Of a stretch of 64,000 nt of DNA, positions 44,555 to 53,146 are shown piece after piece; the first letter of the stretch is position 1, and every line of letters starts with the position of its first letter. The translations under genes and the position numbers were made by a program. Origin of the DNA: Acidobacteriota bacterium. GTDB taxonomy: Bacteria; Acidobacteriota; Terriglobia; Acidiferrales; UBA7541. The notes beneath the pieces were generated by a model. It saw only the letters and a program-made list of their open reading frames with translations. It ran no database searches and was not told the DNA's origin. The stretch spans positions 1 to 64,000 of the forward strand of contig QHYH01000079.1 in assembly GCA_003223215.1 (NCBI GenBank). The letters run 5' to 3'.

Positions 44555-46666
44555 ATGAGCACAGACCGTCGAGAATTCTTGAAGCTACTGTCCACCGCGG
44601 CAGCTGCTGCTGCTTTTCCCGCACCTATCAGCCGCGCTCTTGCGCTTCCGGCGAATAACCGCACCGGCACCATCAATGACGTCGAGCACATTGTCTTCGT
44701 GATGCAAGAGAACCGTTCGTTCGATCACTACTTTGGCACCCTGCGCGGCGTGCGCGGCTTCGGAGACCCGCGAGCGGTCAAGCTTCCCACCGGTAAAAGC
44801 GTCTTTCATCAGCCGGACCCCCAGAATTCCGATGGCTACGTGCTGCCCTTCCGTCCCGATGCCGCCCATCTGGGTCTGCAGTTCCTCGAGGACACGCCGC
44901 ACGACTGGACCGGCACGCACGCCGCGTGGAACGGCGGAGCCTACGACCAGTGGGTGCCGCAAAAGGGCGCGACCTCCATGGCGCATCTGACTCGCCAAGA
45001 TATTCCGTTCCACTATGCGCTTGCCGACGCGTTTACGGTGTGCGACGCCTACTACTGCTCGTTGCTCGGGCCGACCGACCCCAACCGGTATCACATGTGG
45101 ACCGGATGGGTCGGCAATGACGGAAGCGGGGGCGGCCCGGTCATCGACAATGCCGAGCTCGGCTACGGCTGGTCGACCTACCCCGAGCGGCTGGAAGCGG
45201 CGGGAATCTCTTGGAAAATCTATCAAGACGCTGGCGACGGACTCGATGCGGCCGATTATTGGGGCTGGACCGGCAATGCCTACATCGGAAACTACGGGGA
45301 CAATTCTCTGCTGTATTTCTTCCAGTATCAAAACGCACCGGACACGAGCCCGCTGGCGGAAAAAGCGCGAACGGGCACCAATATTTTGAAGAGCGGAACG
45401 CTGTTCGACATCTTCCGCAATGACGTCCTCAACAATCGGTTGCCGCAAGTCTCCTGGATTGTCGCGCCGGAAGCGTATACGGAGCACGGGAACTGGCCTT
45501 CCAACTACGGCGCTTGGTACGTTTCGCTGATGCTCGATGCGCTGACCGCCAACCCCGAGGCGTGGAGCAAGACGGTCTTTTTCTACCTGTTCGACGAAAA
45601 CGACGGCTTCTTCGACCACATCGTTCCGCCCACCCCGCCTCGGTCGAGAGCCGAGGGCATCTCGACGGTGGGCACGACTAACGAATTGTTCGAAGGAGCC
45701 CCGAATTATCCCCTCTCCAGGTTCCCCGCCGGGCCGTACGGGCTTGGCGTGCGTGTGCCGATGATCGTCATCTCGCCTTGGACCAAGGGTGGCTGGGTCG
45801 ATTCCCAGGTGTTTGATCACACCTCGCTGATCCGCTTTGTGGAACGCCGCTTTGGCGTTTTGGAGCCGAACATTACGCCATGGCGCCGGGCCGTAGCCGG
45901 CGACCTCACTTCGGCATTCAACTTTGCGTCACCGAATGACGCCGTTGTGACTTTGCCCAGCACGGCTTCCTATCCGCCGCTACCGCAAGACGTGGCTGCC
46001 GGCGTGCGTTTACCCGATTACGTGCCCACTCCGCCAGCGAACCAGGCGCTGCCCCAGCAGGAGCCCGGCACACGCCCGCCACGCGCGTTGCCGTATGAGC
46101 TGCACGTCGATGGCGAAGTAAGCGCTTCGGGCATGCAACTTTTCTTTCGGAACACCGGCCAAGCCGCAGCGGTCTTTCAAGCACGGTCGGGCGACGGGCA
46201 GACGGGGCCGTGGACTTACACGGTCGGCGCTCGCGACCAAGCGTCAGACCACTTGGCGGCCACCCGCTCTTCCTACGACTGGGTGGTGTACGGCCCGAAC
46301 GGCTTCCTGCGCACTTTCGCGGGCAGCCTTGGGGCGGACAGTGCCAAGCTCACGGTCAAGACCAGTTACGACCGGAATTCGGGCGGTGTCGCCCTGGTGA
46401 TTCAAAACCAGGGCTCAAGCGCAGAGAGAGTGAGCGTCTTTGACGCGTACTCCGGCAAAACGCATACGCGCGCGCTCGCGCCGCACGGAAGCGCAACATT
46501 TGTGAGCGAGCTCGAAGAATCATCCGGCTGGTACGACTTCCGCGTAACGGTCGAGTCCGATGCGAGCTTCGAGAGGCAATCGGCAGGACACGTCGAAACG
46601 GGCAAACCCGGCGTGACCGACCCGGCGATCGCCGGCGGCGTGCCGGAGGCCGCCAGGGTAGCCTGA
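44555..46666 (+). CDS. TAT-exported phosphocholine-specific phospholipase C
   Basis: 703 residues from ATG 44555, about ten bases behind GGAGAGG. The twin-arginine signal (STDRREFLKLLSTAAAAAAF) fits this family, which is exported folded. The phosphoesterase core has VMQENRSFDHYFGTLRGVRGFGD, DWTGTHAAWNGG, FHYALADAFTVCDAYYCS, GPTDPNRYHMWTG and FYLFDENDGFFDHI. Two C-terminal beta domains from about residue 500 are of the DUF756 type (LHVDGEVSASGMQLFF, ALVIQNQGSSAERVSV). It hydrolyses phosphatidylcholine-like lipids, providing phosphate and choline. A strong terminator follows. Confidence 0.92.
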   Translation: MSTDRREFLKLLSTAAAAAAFPAPISRALALPANNRTGTINDVEHIVFVMQENRSFDHYFGTLRGVRGFGDPRAVKLPTGKSVFHQPDPQNSDGYVLPFRPDAAHLGLQFLEDTPHDWTGTHAAWNGGAYDQWVPQKGATSMAHLTRQDIPFHYALADAFTVCDAYYCSLLGPTDPNRYHMWTGWVGNDGSGGGPVIDNAELGYGWSTYPERLEAAGISWKIYQDAGDGLDAADYWGWTGNAYIGNYGDNSLLYFFQYQNAPDTSPLAEKARTGTNILKSGTLFDIFRNDVLNNRLPQVSWIVAPEAYTEHGNWPSNYGAWYVSLMLDALTANPEAWSKTVFFYLFDENDGFFDHIVPPTPPRSRAEGISTVGTTNELFEGAPNYPLSRFPAGPYGLGVRVPMIVISPWTKGGWVDSQVFDHTSLIRFVERRFGVLEPNITPWRRAVAGDLTSAFNFASPNDAVVTLPSTASYPPLPQDVAAGVRLPDYVPTPPANQALPQQEPGTRPPRALPYELHVDGEVSASGMQLFFRNTGQAAAVFQARSGDGQTGPWTYTVGARDQASDHLAATRSSYDWVVYGPNGFLRTFAGSLGADSAKLTVKTSYDRNSGGVALVIQNQGSSAERVSVFDAYSGKTHTRALAPHGSATFVSELEESSGWYDFRVTVESDASFERQSAGHVETGKPGVTDPAIAGGVPEAARVA

Positions 46667-46688
46667 AGGCAGTTCAATCGCAAAGCTG

Positions 46689-46733
46689 CGCCCGGCCTCT
46701 GCAAGCAGAGCAGGAGGAGGCCGGGCGTTTTCT
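46689..46733 (+). terminator. Rho-independent terminator of the phospholipase C gene
   Basis: CGCCCGGCCTC (46689-46699) pairs perfectly over 11 bp with GAGGCCGGGCG (46717-46727), followed by TTTTCTT. It lies 23 bp after the phospholipase stop. Confidence 0.85.
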
Positions 46734-46840
46734 TAGCAACTCACCGAAACTCGACGTCGGGCTCGATGCCACCAAGCCATGGGGCCGAGTTCCCAGGGCT
46801 TGGTGTCTCGATTGAGCGAGCAGCGGCGGCGGGCACAGGC

Positions 46841-47592
46841 TCAGTGGCCGCCGAACAGGTCCGACATTACGGCAACGTTCGGATCGCAAGCATGGTTCAG
46901 GCAGGGAAGCCCCAATGCTGCCTCGATGGACTTCAGCAAAGAGAAGTTGGTGTAAAAGGCATTGCTTTTCACGCCATTTTCGCCCTCGCGGTTGATCTCC
47001 ACGGTGAGGACGACGTTGTTCTGGTTCTGAGGCGGAAACACACCGTTGGTGTTGTTGAGCAATCCACTGTAGTCGTTTTCATCCCAAACGATGACAATCG
47101 CGTTTCGCCCTTCGTTCCAGACTGGCGACGCTTTGATGCCCTCGACCAGCCGCTCGATGGTGACGTCGCCCTGCTGAATCAAACCCGGATTCAGGCCCGC
47201 GGTGGTTCCCACCGTCGCACTGCCTGGTGGGAGACCCGGGTCAAAAGCGCAGAAGGCGTCACCGTTCCCGCGGCCGTGTTGATCGTCGCATTGATTCGGC
47301 TCACGATGAAGGAGAATGACGGGACATTTCCTGTCGCCAGATCAGCATAGAGACCGCGGGGCCCGTCGAAGCCGACCACGTTATTCAGACTATGCTCCGA
47401 CGAATAACCCTCCTGCACGTTCTTGAAATAAGCGAAGGGGTTGTGCTTCACCGCATAGGCCTGAACCACGTCAGCCGTCGATCGCGGCGCGAGATCTGTG
47501 AAGTCGGTCAGATTGCTTACGGTGCCGTTGGAACAACAGCGGGGAAATGGTTCCGATCGCGCGGATGCTAGGAGACCATTGTTGCTGCACGG
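46841..47592 (-). pseudogene. Secreted phosphoesterase family remnant, truncated and frameshifted
   Basis: The frame open from 47592 reads CSNGTVSNLTDF, KHNPFAYFKNVQEGY, NNVVGFDGPRGLYADLATGNVPSFSFIV and then loses sense near 47298. One frame over it continues QCDDQHGRGNGDAFCAFDPG, NPGLIQQGDVTIERLVEGI and AIVIVWDENDYSG to the stop at 46841. A missing C at AGCCG restores the join. The start and about 180 N-terminal residues of this phosphatase-like family are absent, so the gene is dead even if the frameshift is an error. Confidence 0.7.
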
Positions 47593-47867
47593 TTACGGCA
47601 AGGCTTGGCGGAGGTAAACTTTGGGCGCACAGGCTCTAAACCCGAACGGCGCCTCCGCCACCCCGATCACTCGTCGTCGGAATCAGCAAACTGCCTTTAC
47701 TTTCCTGGTTGAGCTGCATCCACCTGGAGGCGTCTGTGGTGCAAAGGGAAGAGCAGGAAGATCCGTGCAGGCTTGTCAACCGACCCTCACCGAAATGCCG
47801 GATGGCCCGACCAGGACGCTCTAGCAAAGAGTGCCGAAACCCTGGTTTGGTGCGCGATCCCGGACTC

Positions 47868-49274
47868 TCACTTCACTCGCTTCGCGTGTTGGTCGGCTCC
47901 GCCTTGGTGAAGAATCAGCTCTGTGGCGTGGCCATGGCCATCCGTTACGAACGTGATCTGGGCATCGACGACCTTGGCGACAAAATCATGATCGCCTTCG
48001 GGGAATATTTCGACCCATCCCTGCCCGGTTGCCTGGGTCATGAAATGATCGCCATCCCGCGTGACCTTTAAGACGAAGTTCGGCGCCAATTGATAGCTGC
48101 CCACGTAGCCGTCGAATATTTTCGGATCGATCTTCGCCGCCGGGCGCTCCGAGGCCAGCACCACGCTTCCGCCGTCAGCGAGGATATGCAGATTCGCCGC
48201 AATCTCCTGAGGCGCCGATCCGTTGACATTCGCGAGGACGACTACCGTGAGCTTGTCGTCGGGATAGTAGGCCAACATCGTATTGAAGCCTTCGATTCCG
48301 CCTCCGTGCGCAATTTCTTCGTGGCCATTAACGGAGCCTATGCCCAGGCCAAGTCCGTAGTCGTTTTTGAATGGCGTGGTCATCTTCTTCAAAGAAGCGG
48401 GCGAAAGCAGCTTTCCTCCGAATAGGCCCTGTTCCCAGCGCAGCAGATCTTCGGTGGTCGAATAGAGCCCGCCAGCGGAGAGTGGAATCGTCATATCGAT
48501 GTAGCCCGCGTTAACTAGTCCGTCTTTGTTCGGAGCGTATCCCGACGCCCGATTCGGAATGACCGTGGAGTTGGAGTCGTAGCCCGAGTCCACCATGCCC
48601 AGCGGCTTGAAGATGTTATCCTGCAGGAACTGGGCATAGCTTTCGCCGCTGATCTTCTCAATCAGGTATCCGAGAAGGACGTATCCCGAGTTGCTGTAAC
48701 TCCATCGCTCGCCCGGCTGGAAATCCAGCGGTTTGTCACGGAAGCGCGTGACGAGCTCCTCGGGCGTCGCAGAGAAGGGTTCGAGCTTGCGGTAATCGGA
48801 GAAGCTCGTGAAGTTCGGGATTCCGGAGGTGTGCGTCAGCAAGTTAAAGATGGTGATCCGGTCCCAGACCGCCGGAGCGTCCGGCATGTATTTCTTGACC
48901 GGATCGTCCACCTTCAGTTTTCCCCGTTCCTCGAGGAGCAGAATGGATGCCGCAGTGAACTGTTTCGTGATCGATCCCAACCGAAATTTCGTTTTCGGAG
49001 AGTCCGGAATATTCCACTCAAGATTGGCGAAGCCATAGCCCTTATCGAGCAAGACCTCGTTTTCGCGAGCAACGAGCACAGCTCCCATGAACTGTTTATC
49101 CTTAACGAAGGATTGAACCACCTGTTCCATGCGAGCAAGGTTTGGTGCCGGCGCCGACTTCCTTTCCGATTGACTCGAGCCAGCAGACTTGCGGGCATAT
49201 TCCCGGCTTGCAGTTCTCGCGGCTACGAGCAATGTCGCTGAAGCACATACGAGTACAAGAATGGACCGTTTCAT
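47868..49274 (-). CDS. Serine hydrolase of the class C beta-lactamase family
   Basis: 468 residues with a signal peptide (ILVLVCASATLLVAA). Catalytic motifs: SITK with Ser101 and Lys104, the YSNSGY loop with Tyr193 and Asn195, and HGGGIEGF in place of the KTG triad. After residue 370 a DUF3471 lipocalin-like domain follows (FDGYVGSYQLAPNFVLKVTRDGD, ELILHQGG). Such proteins act as D-aminopeptidases or esterases rather than true lactamases. Divergent from the PhyH gene; no operon partner. Confidence 0.9.
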   Translation of the reverse strand: MKRSILVLVCASATLLVAARTASREYARKSAGSSQSERKSAPAPNLARMEQVVQSFVKDKQFMGAVLVARENEVLLDKGYGFANLEWNIPDSPKTKFRLGSITKQFTAASILLLEERGKLKVDDPVKKYMPDAPAVWDRITIFNLLTHTSGIPNFTSFSDYRKLEPFSATPEELVTRFRDKPLDFQPGERWSYSNSGYVLLGYLIEKISGESYAQFLQDNIFKPLGMVDSGYDSNSTVIPNRASGYAPNKDGLVNAGYIDMTIPLSAGGLYSTTEDLLRWEQGLFGGKLLSPASLKKMTTPFKNDYGLGLGIGSVNGHEEIAHGGGIEGFNTMLAYYPDDKLTVVVLANVNGSAPQEIAANLHILADGGSVVLASERPAAKIDPKIFDGYVGSYQLAPNFVLKVTRDGDHFMTQATGQGWVEIFPEGDHDFVAKVVDAQITFVTDGHGHATELILHQGGADQHAKRVK

Positions 49275-49415
49275 GGCTCCCCATCCGACCTTTAAGGTTA
49301 GTTCATTCTACCCGTCCAAGGCGGAGACAAAGGCTAGATCTGTCGAGGACGCAACCTTCTGTGCACCTCCTGAGTCGAAGGGGTTCGATGCATTCTTGAA
49401 TGCTCGTCACCGAAG

Positions 49416-50258
49416 TTGGTGCCGGGACAAACCCCATGGGGAGTAACGTATGATTCCGGTGAGGTATCCGTGCTCGGCGACGCGCAGATCAGCCAATTCA
49501 TCTATGAAGGCTTCCTGAAAATCCAGGAGGCCTTTCCGCGTGAGCTTGCCGCCGAGAGCCGCTCCATTTTGTGGCGGGACACCGGTTGTGAGGAGGCCGA
49601 CCCAAGGACCTGGACGAAGCCCGTGATCCGCCTAGGCATGTATGCACAAAAACCATTTGCGACGGCCGCGAATACGCCGGTCCTGCACCAAGCGTTCGAT
49701 CAGCTTGTCGGTCCAGGCCGATGGCGTGCTCGCAGCGATCTCGGAACGTTCCCAATTCGTTTTCCGTCGCCTGACGACCCGGGAGACGCAGGCTGGCACG
49801 TTGACAACAGTTTCCCGCATGATTCGAGCGATACCGGTGATTTTCTGAATTGGCGCATCAACGTGGTTTCGAAAGGAAGAGCCCTGCTCATGCTGTTTCT
49901 TTTCTCCGATGTCGGCGAAAATGACGCTCCGACTCGCATTCGAGTCGGTTCGCATCTTGATGTCGCAAGGATTCTTGCTCCCCTGGGCGAGAACGGCTTG
50001 TCTTCGAGAGAACTGGCCGCCCAGGAAGGCTTTGCTAAAACCGCTTCGCGGCACGAGGTAGCGGCCACAGGCGACGCAGGCACGGTCTACCTATGCCATC
50101 CGTTTTTGGTGCATGCCGCTCAAGAGCATCACGGCTTCCACGCGCGGTTTCTTGCACAGCCACCACTTCTGCCGGCCGAACCGTTTCTTCTCCATCGTAT
50201 AGATGGGGCATACTCTCCGGTCGAACAAGCCATCCGAATCGCGCTTGATATTGCTTGA
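49416..50258 (+). CDS. Phytanoyl-CoA dioxygenase (PhyH) family protein
   Basis: 280 residues from GTG 49416; GTG 49470 behind GGTGAGG is also possible. It is an Fe(II)/2-oxoglutarate oxygenase: GWHVDNSFPHD gives the HxD iron ligands, HPFLVHAAQEHHG the distal His, and the following HARFLAQPP an Arg suited to bind 2-oxoglutarate. PhyH proteins hydroxylate lipids or small molecules. The substrate cannot be read from its neighbours. A long hairpin separates its end from the M1 peptidase. Confidence 0.82.
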   Translation: MVPGQTPWGVTYDSGEVSVLGDAQISQFIYEGFLKIQEAFPRELAAESRSILWRDTGCEEADPRTWTKPVIRLGMYAQKPFATAANTPVLHQAFDQLVGPGRWRARSDLGTFPIRFPSPDDPGDAGWHVDNSFPHDSSDTGDFLNWRINVVSKGRALLMLFLFSDVGENDAPTRIRVGSHLDVARILAPLGENGLSSRELAAQEGFAKTASRHEVAATGDAGTVYLCHPFLVHAAQEHHGFHARFLAQPPLLPAEPFLLHRIDGAYSPVEQAIRIALDIA

Positions 50259-50355
50259 GTTCAGCCTGACGACTGTAGTCTTCGCGCTGCATGCCAAGAA
50301 GGGAACCCAAGGGATCGAGCTCGGATCGGACCCGAGGAGTGGTGTTCTGGAACGC

Positions 50356-50387
50356 GAGCCGCCGTCTCAGTTCCGAAACGGCGGCTC
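50356..50387. terminator. Perfect hairpin between convergent genes
   Basis: GAGCCGCCGT (50356-50365) and ACGGCGGCTC (50378-50387) form a 10-bp perfect stem with a 12-base loop between the ends of the PhyH and M1 genes. No T tract follows on either strand, so it may be a bidirectional terminator or an mRNA end stabiliser. Confidence 0.5.
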
Positions 50388-50433
50388 AACGAGAGCTGCC
50401 AACGGGCAGTTAGTCTGGCAGAGATAAGTGCGG

Positions 50434-53004
50434 CTACGGGTAACGCTGCCGGATTTTCACCGTGCGATCAAGTTCATCGGAGACTTCCAGAATTTTCAGC
50501 TGCAGATCCTTGTCGAGCGTCTCCGTGCGCAGAAATGCGTGAACCTGTGCTTGAGCTTCGGCGGACTGTTGACCTCCGATAAACGCGTTGAGCCAGCCCA
50601 GGAGAAAAAAGATTTTGCGTTCCCGCTTGATCTGCGGCAGGGCTTCGAGCGCCGGTTTCAGAAAGGGCAGCGTCAACTCGGACTGGTTCCAGTAATTAAA
50701 CGATCCCAGGCTCTGCTCGATCCAGTCTTCCGGGCGAGAAGAAACCTTCAGATAATCGGTGAAATAGCGTTGCTTGGAAGGGCGTTCCGGCCGCGCGGCT
50801 TCGGCCACGTAGGCGTACTTCTGGCCATCGCCGGTGTTGTCGCGCTTCTGTTCGGAGGCGAAGAAAGCTTGAGCTTCCGGATCATTCAGAGCAATGAGCG
50901 CAGTGAGGATCGTCCAGCGATCCAGGGGGCGAAGTTCTACACCCGGAACGGCGAGCTTTCCAGCTAGAAGGTTTTTCAGTTCTGCACGTCCCGGCTCGCT
51001 CTCGGTGATGGCGCGGAGGCCGCGAAACCAAATGATGCGCAAGTCCTGATTGGGAGAATGAAGCATCTGGTCCGAAGCCAGCATCTCCGCCCTGGGGACC
51101 ATTTCCGCACGCACCGTCGGGTTGACGTAACGGTGCATGCCGGCAGCGACGTGGCCGACGAGACTCTGCGCCAACGATTCGTCGCTTTCTGTGGGAAGGA
51201 GGCGTAGCGCGAGTTCCAAAAAATCACCGGGGCCAAGTTCCGCTTCACGGACGGAATCCCACAACGATCCCCAAAGCAAGGTTCGCTCGAAAACAGCGGA
51301 GATTCCGCCCAGCTGCTCCATGACGGCTTTGCGGCTGCGATCGTCGAGAAGGAAGCGGCCGTAAGCATAGTCCCGATCGTTGAGGAATACATATTGCGGA
51401 CAGGGTTTCGCGATGGCTACCTCGAGTTCGGCCCGCTGTGAATTCAGTTCCGCGCGCAGACGAATTGCGTCCCGGTCGGGGTAAGCGAGCAGGATTTGCA
51501 TGCCCACGGGCCAAACACCGCCCTCTCCGAGTACATCCTTTTGCGTCAACGAAAAGTGGTTTATCCGGTTTTGCGCATCGCACGACCAGGAAACATCCAC
51601 CTGCGGCATGCCGCGGTGACGAATCCACATGGCCGCCCAATCCTGAAGCGGCTTTCCGGAAACATGCTCGAACGCGCGTACAAGATCGCTCCATTCCGCA
51701 CTGGCGTACGCATGCTCGGTGAGATAGAGGCGCAAGCCCTCCCGGAAATGATCTTCCCCGAGGACAAAGGCGAGCTGGTTGAGAACCCCGGGAGCTTTGG
51801 AATAAACGATCGCGCCGTAGGCGGATTTCGCGTCTTTGAGATTGGCGATGTCCTGATAGATGGGTGTTGTGCCCTTGGTCGAATCGATCCCATAAGCGGC
51901 CGGTTTGATGGATTGATAGAAGCGCTTCCAGATGTTCTCGTTCGGCTTTATCGAGGCCAGCGTCTGATAAGCCATGTACTGCGCGAAACCCTCCTTCAGC
52001 CACAGGTCGTCAAACCAGCGCATGGTGGTGAAGTCGCCGAACCATTGGTGTGTCAGCTCATGAAGCACAAGGATGTCGCGATTGAGGTGGTCGCTGTGCG
52101 TCGGCGCCGCCCGGAAGAGAACCGATTCCTCTCGCAGAAAAGTTGCTCCGGCGTGTTCCATTCCGCCATAGGCAAAACCGGGAATGAGCACCATGTCATA
52201 CTTGGGAAACGGGAAAGGCTCGGCGAAGAAGCGGGAAAGATAATCGATTCCTTGGGCCGCGATTTGCTGCACTTCCGGCGCCTCCTCTTCCGCCTTCTTG
52301 AATTTGGACTGCCGGACATACAATCCAGGCAGGCTAGGTGTTTCATGCACTTTGCGAAAAGGCCCCGCAGCAAAGGCAAACAGATAGGTGCTGATGGGGC
52401 GTGTTTCGGAAAAAACGGTAAGGCGCCGGCCGGGACCAGCTTGGGATTGCGATTCGATCGCCGTATTGGAAACGGCCGTCCAATTTTCCGGCGCGGTCAG
52501 TTCGAGCCGAAAGCGGCCTTTCAAATCGGGCTGGTCAAAACAGGGAAAGGCCATCTCGGCGTCCATGGGGACAAACAGAGTGTAGACGTACTCGGTGCTG
52601 TCGTCTTTGTCTTCAAAGCGAGTGATGGCTCTCCCCGCCGTCGCGACCGGCGCGGTGAAATCCATGTTGAGAGTATTTTCACCCCGATGAATGGTGTTTG
52701 CCGGCAACTTGATGTGGCCGTTGTCGATCTTTGCCGGAACCGGCGCGCCATTGACGGTCAGGTTGGTGACGCTTCCTTCGCGGAAGTCGATCAGAATCAC
52801 CTCGGAAGAACTGGCACGAAACTTAAGGTCCTCATGACCGGATGCGGAGGAAGCGTGCGGGATAAGCGTGAAGCGGAGATCATAGCGCAGGTCTGATATC
52901 TCGGCGGCGCGCTGGCGGGCGAGATCCCGTGGGATGCCCTCGGGCGGTGCGGCCATCAAATGGTTCGCAGCCAACAGGGCGAAGGCGGCAAGAATCATGC
53001 GCAT
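50434..53004 (-). CDS. M1 family zinc aminopeptidase
   Basis: 856 residues from ATG 53004; the longer frame reads through into the divergent gene. A signal peptide is present (RMILAAFALLAANHLMA). The family motifs are YGGMEHAG, the exopeptidase motif with His where most members have Asn, and VLHELTHQWFGD with the HExxH zinc site, followed by WLKEGFAQYMAY with the third zinc ligand Glu. A catalytic Tyr should lie in the YSKAPGVL segment. It removes N-terminal residues from peptides outside the cytoplasm. Start sites of this gene and the GH3 gene are 143 bp apart and divergent. Confidence 0.9.
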   Translation of the reverse strand: MRMILAAFALLAANHLMAAPPEGIPRDLARQRAAEISDLRYDLRFTLIPHASSASGHEDLKFRASSSEVILIDFREGSVTNLTVNGAPVPAKIDNGHIKLPANTIHRGENTLNMDFTAPVATAGRAITRFEDKDDSTEYVYTLFVPMDAEMAFPCFDQPDLKGRFRLELTAPENWTAVSNTAIESQSQAGPGRRLTVFSETRPISTYLFAFAAGPFRKVHETPSLPGLYVRQSKFKKAEEEAPEVQQIAAQGIDYLSRFFAEPFPFPKYDMVLIPGFAYGGMEHAGATFLREESVLFRAAPTHSDHLNRDILVLHELTHQWFGDFTTMRWFDDLWLKEGFAQYMAYQTLASIKPNENIWKRFYQSIKPAAYGIDSTKGTTPIYQDIANLKDAKSAYGAIVYSKAPGVLNQLAFVLGEDHFREGLRLYLTEHAYASAEWSDLVRAFEHVSGKPLQDWAAMWIRHRGMPQVDVSWSCDAQNRINHFSLTQKDVLGEGGVWPVGMQILLAYPDRDAIRLRAELNSQRAELEVAIAKPCPQYVFLNDRDYAYGRFLLDDRSRKAVMEQLGGISAVFERTLLWGSLWDSVREAELGPGDFLELALRLLPTESDESLAQSLVGHVAAGMHRYVNPTVRAEMVPRAEMLASDQMLHSPNQDLRIIWFRGLRAITESEPGRAELKNLLAGKLAVPGVELRPLDRWTILTALIALNDPEAQAFFASEQKRDNTGDGQKYAYVAEAARPERPSKQRYFTDYLKVSSRPEDWIEQSLGSFNYWNQSELTLPFLKPALEALPQIKRERKIFFLLGWLNAFIGGQQSAEAQAQVHAFLRTETLDKDLQLKILEVSDELDRTVKIRQRYP

Positions 53005-53146
53005 CGCGGGAAGAAATTTACACGAACACAAGCTCCTGAGGGAAGACCGGAGAGGGCAAGGGCAGCCAGCCTGCTCGATTTTTCCGCGCAACTTAAGCCA
53101 GAATAACGTTATGATAGGGCCCGCCAGAGAGCGGAGCCAGGAGGTG

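Noticed and set aside
44585..45820. 411-codon minus-strand ORF opposite phospholipase C
   Set aside because: Antisense shadow of a gene with clear phosphoesterase motifs; His/Arg/Val-rich without a fold.
51496..52896. 466-codon plus-strand ORF opposite the M1 aminopeptidase
   Set aside because: Antisense shadow. The minus strand has the HExxH and GGMEH motifs.
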